Below the pieces are notes generated by a model. It was not told the DNA's origin and did no database searches. It saw only the letters and a program-made list of their open reading frames with translations. Source: Rhodospirillaceae bacterium (lineage in GTDB: Bacteria > Pseudomonadota > Alphaproteobacteria > GCA-2731375). Taken from it: a stretch of 64,000 nt of DNA. Below, one piece after another: positions 61,994 to 64,000 of the stretch. The stretch is from positions 233,361-297,360 of the forward strand of contig JABJKS010000051.1 of the NCBI GenBank assembly GCA_018660265.1, in the 5' to 3' direction. Both the position numbers and the translations under genes were made by a program. Numbering within the stretch: position 1 is the stretch's first letter; each line of letters opens with the position of its first letter.

Positions 61994-62821
61994 ATGGGGA
62001 CAGCGCTGGTGGCAGATGATGATAAGGTTTTTGCAGGCTCCATACCGCAATTTTATGACAGCTATTTGGTGCCGTTGATATTTGAGGCCTATGCCAATGA
62101 TCTGGCCCAGCGCGCGGCTGCGTCAAACCCAAGGGCTGTTTTGGAAGTCGCAGCAGGCAGCGGTGTTGTCACCCGCGCAATGGCCCCGCGTCTGGCAGCC
62201 AATTGCGAATACACGGTGACGGACCTGAACCAGCCCATGCTGGATCATGCGGCCAAAATGCAGGGCGCAGATGATCGCATTGCCTGGCGTCAGGCCGATG
62301 CCTTGGCCCTGCCATTTACTGATGGTGAATTTGATGCCGTGGTCTGTCAGTTCGGCGTTATGTTCTTCCCCGACCGAATTGCGGGTTATGGGGAGGCATT
62401 GCGCGTTTTGCAGCCGGGCGGCGAGTTCCATTTCAACGTCTGGGATCAGATCAGCGCAAATGAATTCGCCGATGTGGTGACCCAGACGGCGGCGGCGATT
62501 TTTCCCGATGATCCACCGCAGTTTCTGGCCCGCACACCGCATGGCTATTATGATGTCGGGTTAATCGAGGAAGAATTGCGCCAGGCCGGATTTACGCAAA
62601 TCGCTATCACCACTGTGGCCGAAACGTCCACTGCGCCCTCGGCGCGGGAGCCCGCAGTTGCCTATTGCCAAGGCACGCCCTTGCGCAACGAGATCGAGGC
62701 GCGCGGTGGTGATATGCTTGATCATGTCACGGCGCAGGCGGAGGCCGCCATCGCAGAGCGCTTTGGCGCAGGCCCCGTCGTTGGAAAAATTCGCGGCCAT
62801 GTGGTGACGGCAAAACCTTAG
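61994..62821 (+). CDS. class I SAM-dependent methyltransferase
   Basis: A 275-residue methyltransferase_11/UbiE-like protein. VLEVAAGSGVVTRAMAPRL is motif I, VTDLNQPMLDHAAK motif II, WRQADALALPFTDGEFDAVVCQFGVMFFPD motifs II/III and EALRVLQPGGEFHFNVWD the post-III region. It probably methylates a small molecule. It converges on the thioesterase gene with three bases between stops. Confidence 0.9.
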   Translation: MGTALVADDDKVFAGSIPQFYDSYLVPLIFEAYANDLAQRAAASNPRAVLEVAAGSGVVTRAMAPRLAANCEYTVTDLNQPMLDHAAKMQGADDRIAWRQADALALPFTDGEFDAVVCQFGVMFFPDRIAGYGEALRVLQPGGEFHFNVWDQISANEFADVVTQTAAAIFPDDPPQFLARTPHGYYDVGLIEEELRQAGFTQIAITTVAETSTAPSAREPAVAYCQGTPLRNEIEARGGDMLDHVTAQAEAAIAERFGAGPVVGKIRGHVVTAKP

Positions 62822-62824
62822 GGA

Positions 62825-63331
62825 TCAATCCTTGCCGCTGAAAATCATGCAGGAACATGTGGCGTGGGCATAGAGTTTGTCGTTGGCATCCACCAGGCGG
62901 GCTTGTGAGGTGGCGATTTTGCGGCCTGGGTGGATCACTTCGCCGATGGCCCGAATAGGGCTGCCATCGGTCGGCAGGGGGCGAACCATGTTCAATTTGA
63001 ATTCCAGGGTGGTATAGCTTTGCCCCGCCGATAGCAGGGAATGGATGGCACAGCCCATGGCAGAATCCAGCATGCCCGCGTAATAACCCCCATGCACCGT
63101 GCCCAGAGGATTGTTGAGGTAGTCACCGGGTCGGCCTTCGAAAACCACCCGGCCCGCCGCCACCTCTACCAGGTCATAATCCATGGTGGCCTGGTAGGAA
63201 CATTGCGCCAAATCTCCATTCACCATGGCGCGCAGAAAATCGATGCCGGCCATCTCGCGACCGGCCCGGATAGACTCCGCCGGGTCAGCCCAGGTGAAGG
63301 TTCGGGTGAAGGTTGGCGTAGGTGTCGTCAA
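62825..63331 (-). CDS. PaaI-family hot-dog thioesterase
   Basis: A 168-residue PaaI/YdiI-like acyl-CoA thioesterase. NPLGTVHGGYYAGMLDSAMGCAIHSLLSAGQSYTTLEFKLNMVRPL contains the HGG turn and catalytic Asp in LDSAMG. It would hydrolyse a hydroxyphenyl- or branched acyl-CoA. The protein seems to begin with TTG 63331, since RTFTWADPAES is part of the family; the first ATG (63250) would cut this. The rhodanese gene lies 30 bp upstream and may be cotranscribed. Confidence 0.87.
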   Translation of the reverse strand: MTTPTPTFTRTFTWADPAESIRAGREMAGIDFLRAMVNGDLAQCSYQATMDYDLVEVAAGRVVFEGRPGDYLNNPLGTVHGGYYAGMLDSAMGCAIHSLLSAGQSYTTLEFKLNMVRPLPTDGSPIRAIGEVIHPGRKIATSQARLVDANDKLYAHATCSCMIFSGKD

Positions 63332-63361
63332 AGCGTGTTGCTTCCGTCGCCGTTATTTCTT

Positions 63362-63775
63362 CTATTTCTTTGGCCGGGGCGCGGGCTGTGGTTTTTCTAC
63401 CGTGGTACCGCCCGCTTCTTTCCAGGCGCGATAGCCGCCCTCCAGGTGGCAGACGGGTGCCAGGCCCATATCGTGGACGGCCAGGGCCGCCAGGGCGGAA
63501 CGCAGGCCGCCGGCGCAAAAGAACATGAACCGTTTGCCGGATTGGAATTCCTCTTTCGCGTACGGGCTGTTGGGGTCAACCCAGAATTCCAGCATGCCAC
63601 GGGGCGAGTGCATGGCACCGGGCACGGCACCGTCGCGCCACAATTCGCGAATATCGCGGATGTCCACAAAGACCACGTCATCGTTGCCATAGTGCTCCTT
63701 GGCCTGTTCAACGGTCCAGGTTTCTATAATAGTTTCAGCATGTTCGCAGAGTTCTTTGACACCTTTGGTGATCAT
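63362..63775 (-). CDS. rhodanese-like sulfurtransferase
   Basis: A 137-residue single rhodanese domain. VVFVDIRDIRELWRDGAVPGAMHSPRGMLEFW is the N-terminal CH2A region and FMFFCAGGLRSALAALAVHDMG has the active-site cysteine with loop CAGGLR; LEGGYRAWKEAGG ends the domain. A proline/lysine-rich tail follows. It transfers sulfane sulfur; partner unknown. 30 bp separate it from the thioesterase gene. Confidence 0.92.
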   Translation of the reverse strand: MITKGVKELCEHAETIIETWTVEQAKEHYGNDDVVFVDIRDIRELWRDGAVPGAMHSPRGMLEFWVDPNSPYAKEEFQSGKRFMFFCAGGLRSALAALAVHDMGLAPVCHLEGGYRAWKEAGGTTVEKPQPAPRPKK

Positions 63776-63807
63776 GATCGTCTCCTCGTGTTAGGCTTAC
63801 GAATAGT

Positions 63808-64000
63808 TTAGCCGCCCCGGCTGGTATCGCCAAGGCGGATCGCGCGGCCGGGACGTTCACCGCTGGCCCGGCCCTGTTGCCAGACGGGCAGGCCGTTGAC
63901 AAAGACCCTGTCTATCCCGATGGCGGGCGCGGTTGGTGTTTCGAAGGTGGCACTATCGGCGACGGTTTTTGGGTTGAATATAACCAGATCGGCGAAGGCA
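63808..64000 (-). CDS. N-acyl-D-amino-acid deacylase family, C-terminal part
   Basis: Only the last 64 codons are in the window, reading off the right edge on the minus strand. They read FADLVIFNPKTVADSATFE, then IDRVFVNGLPVWQQGRASGERPGRAIRLG, ending in TAA at 63808-63810. This is the C-terminal beta-sandwich of a D-aminoacylase-type amidohydrolase, so the window holds at least three members of this family (with 685-2373 and 15371-17071). Confidence 0.8.
   Translation of the reverse strand, partial: AFADLVIFNPKTVADSATFETPTAPAIGIDRVFVNGLPVWQQGRASGERPGRAIRLGDTSRGG

Overview
The window looks like chromosome of a free-living alphaproteobacterium. It is GC-rich by eye, densely packed, with many ATGA-type start/stop overlaps, a perfect CtrA-type TTAA-N7-TTAAC box, and families typical of Rhodospirillales-like and other heterotrophic alphaproteobacteria: several D-aminoacylase-type amidohydrolases, a CaiB/BaiF CoA-transferase, MmgE/PrpD, PAS_5-like, a MoxR/CoxE-like pair and a BMP-type nucleoside ABC importer. 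No rRNA, tRNA, CRISPR array or intact transposase was found. The genus cannot be named from this sequence.

Layout. 1-4889 (+): amidohydrolase C-terminus, D-aminoacylase-type hydrolase, 6PGDH-like dehydrogenase and acyl-CoA synthetase. 4890-5406: an AT-rich gap with four 12-bp-phased DnaA-box-like sequences and a CtrA box, a candidate replication origin. 5407-8811 (-): selB-selA. 8891-13732 (-): PAS-like protein, enoyl-CoA hydratase, dusA, esterase and a membrane adenylate cyclase. A DUF427-adenylate cyclase fusion is transcribed divergently (13846-15369). 15371-17071 (-): a second deacylase. 17200-21530 (+): SDR, MmgE/PrpD, MBL hydrolase, CoA-transferase.

21505-33904 (-) is a long catabolic block: MFS permease, nitronate monooxygenase-like protein, a LeuCD-type hydro-lyase, alpha/beta hydrolase, an ADP-forming acyl-CoA ligase, two adjacent acyl-CoA dehydrogenases, enoyl-CoA hydratase, MaoC hydratase and an MFE-2-type SDR. 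Together these could activate an organic acid and take it through a beta-oxidation cycle. 34008-39284 (-) is a purine uptake and salvage operon (gpt, ATPase, two permeases, binding protein). 39811-41569 is a REC-GGDEF-EAL gene broken by one frameshift. 41592-43683 holds a MoxR ATPase with a von Willebrand A partner. 43873-50631 holds a hydrolase, a methyltransferase and a probable hydroxy-acid/sugar-acid module (ICL/PEP-mutase lyase, Ldh-type dehydrogenase, MFS, IlvD-type dehydratase).

50717-64000 is more accessory in character. It contains two type II toxin-antitoxin pairs, one with a toxin that lacks a normal start codon, and a hyuAB-type hydantoinase/oxoprolinase pair. An AT-richer patch (about 55900-59400) carries a truncated antitoxin, three copies of a GGTGACAGT repeat, a VPLPA-CTERM protein made of a recent 141-bp-period duplication, and a cytochrome P460. 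A 15-bp minisatellite then separates a TauD-type dioxygenase from a PLP-dependent decarboxylase. The window ends with a methyltransferase, a thioesterase, a rhodanese and the C-terminus of a third deacylase. All functions are assigned by recognising motifs and family layout; no database search was run.
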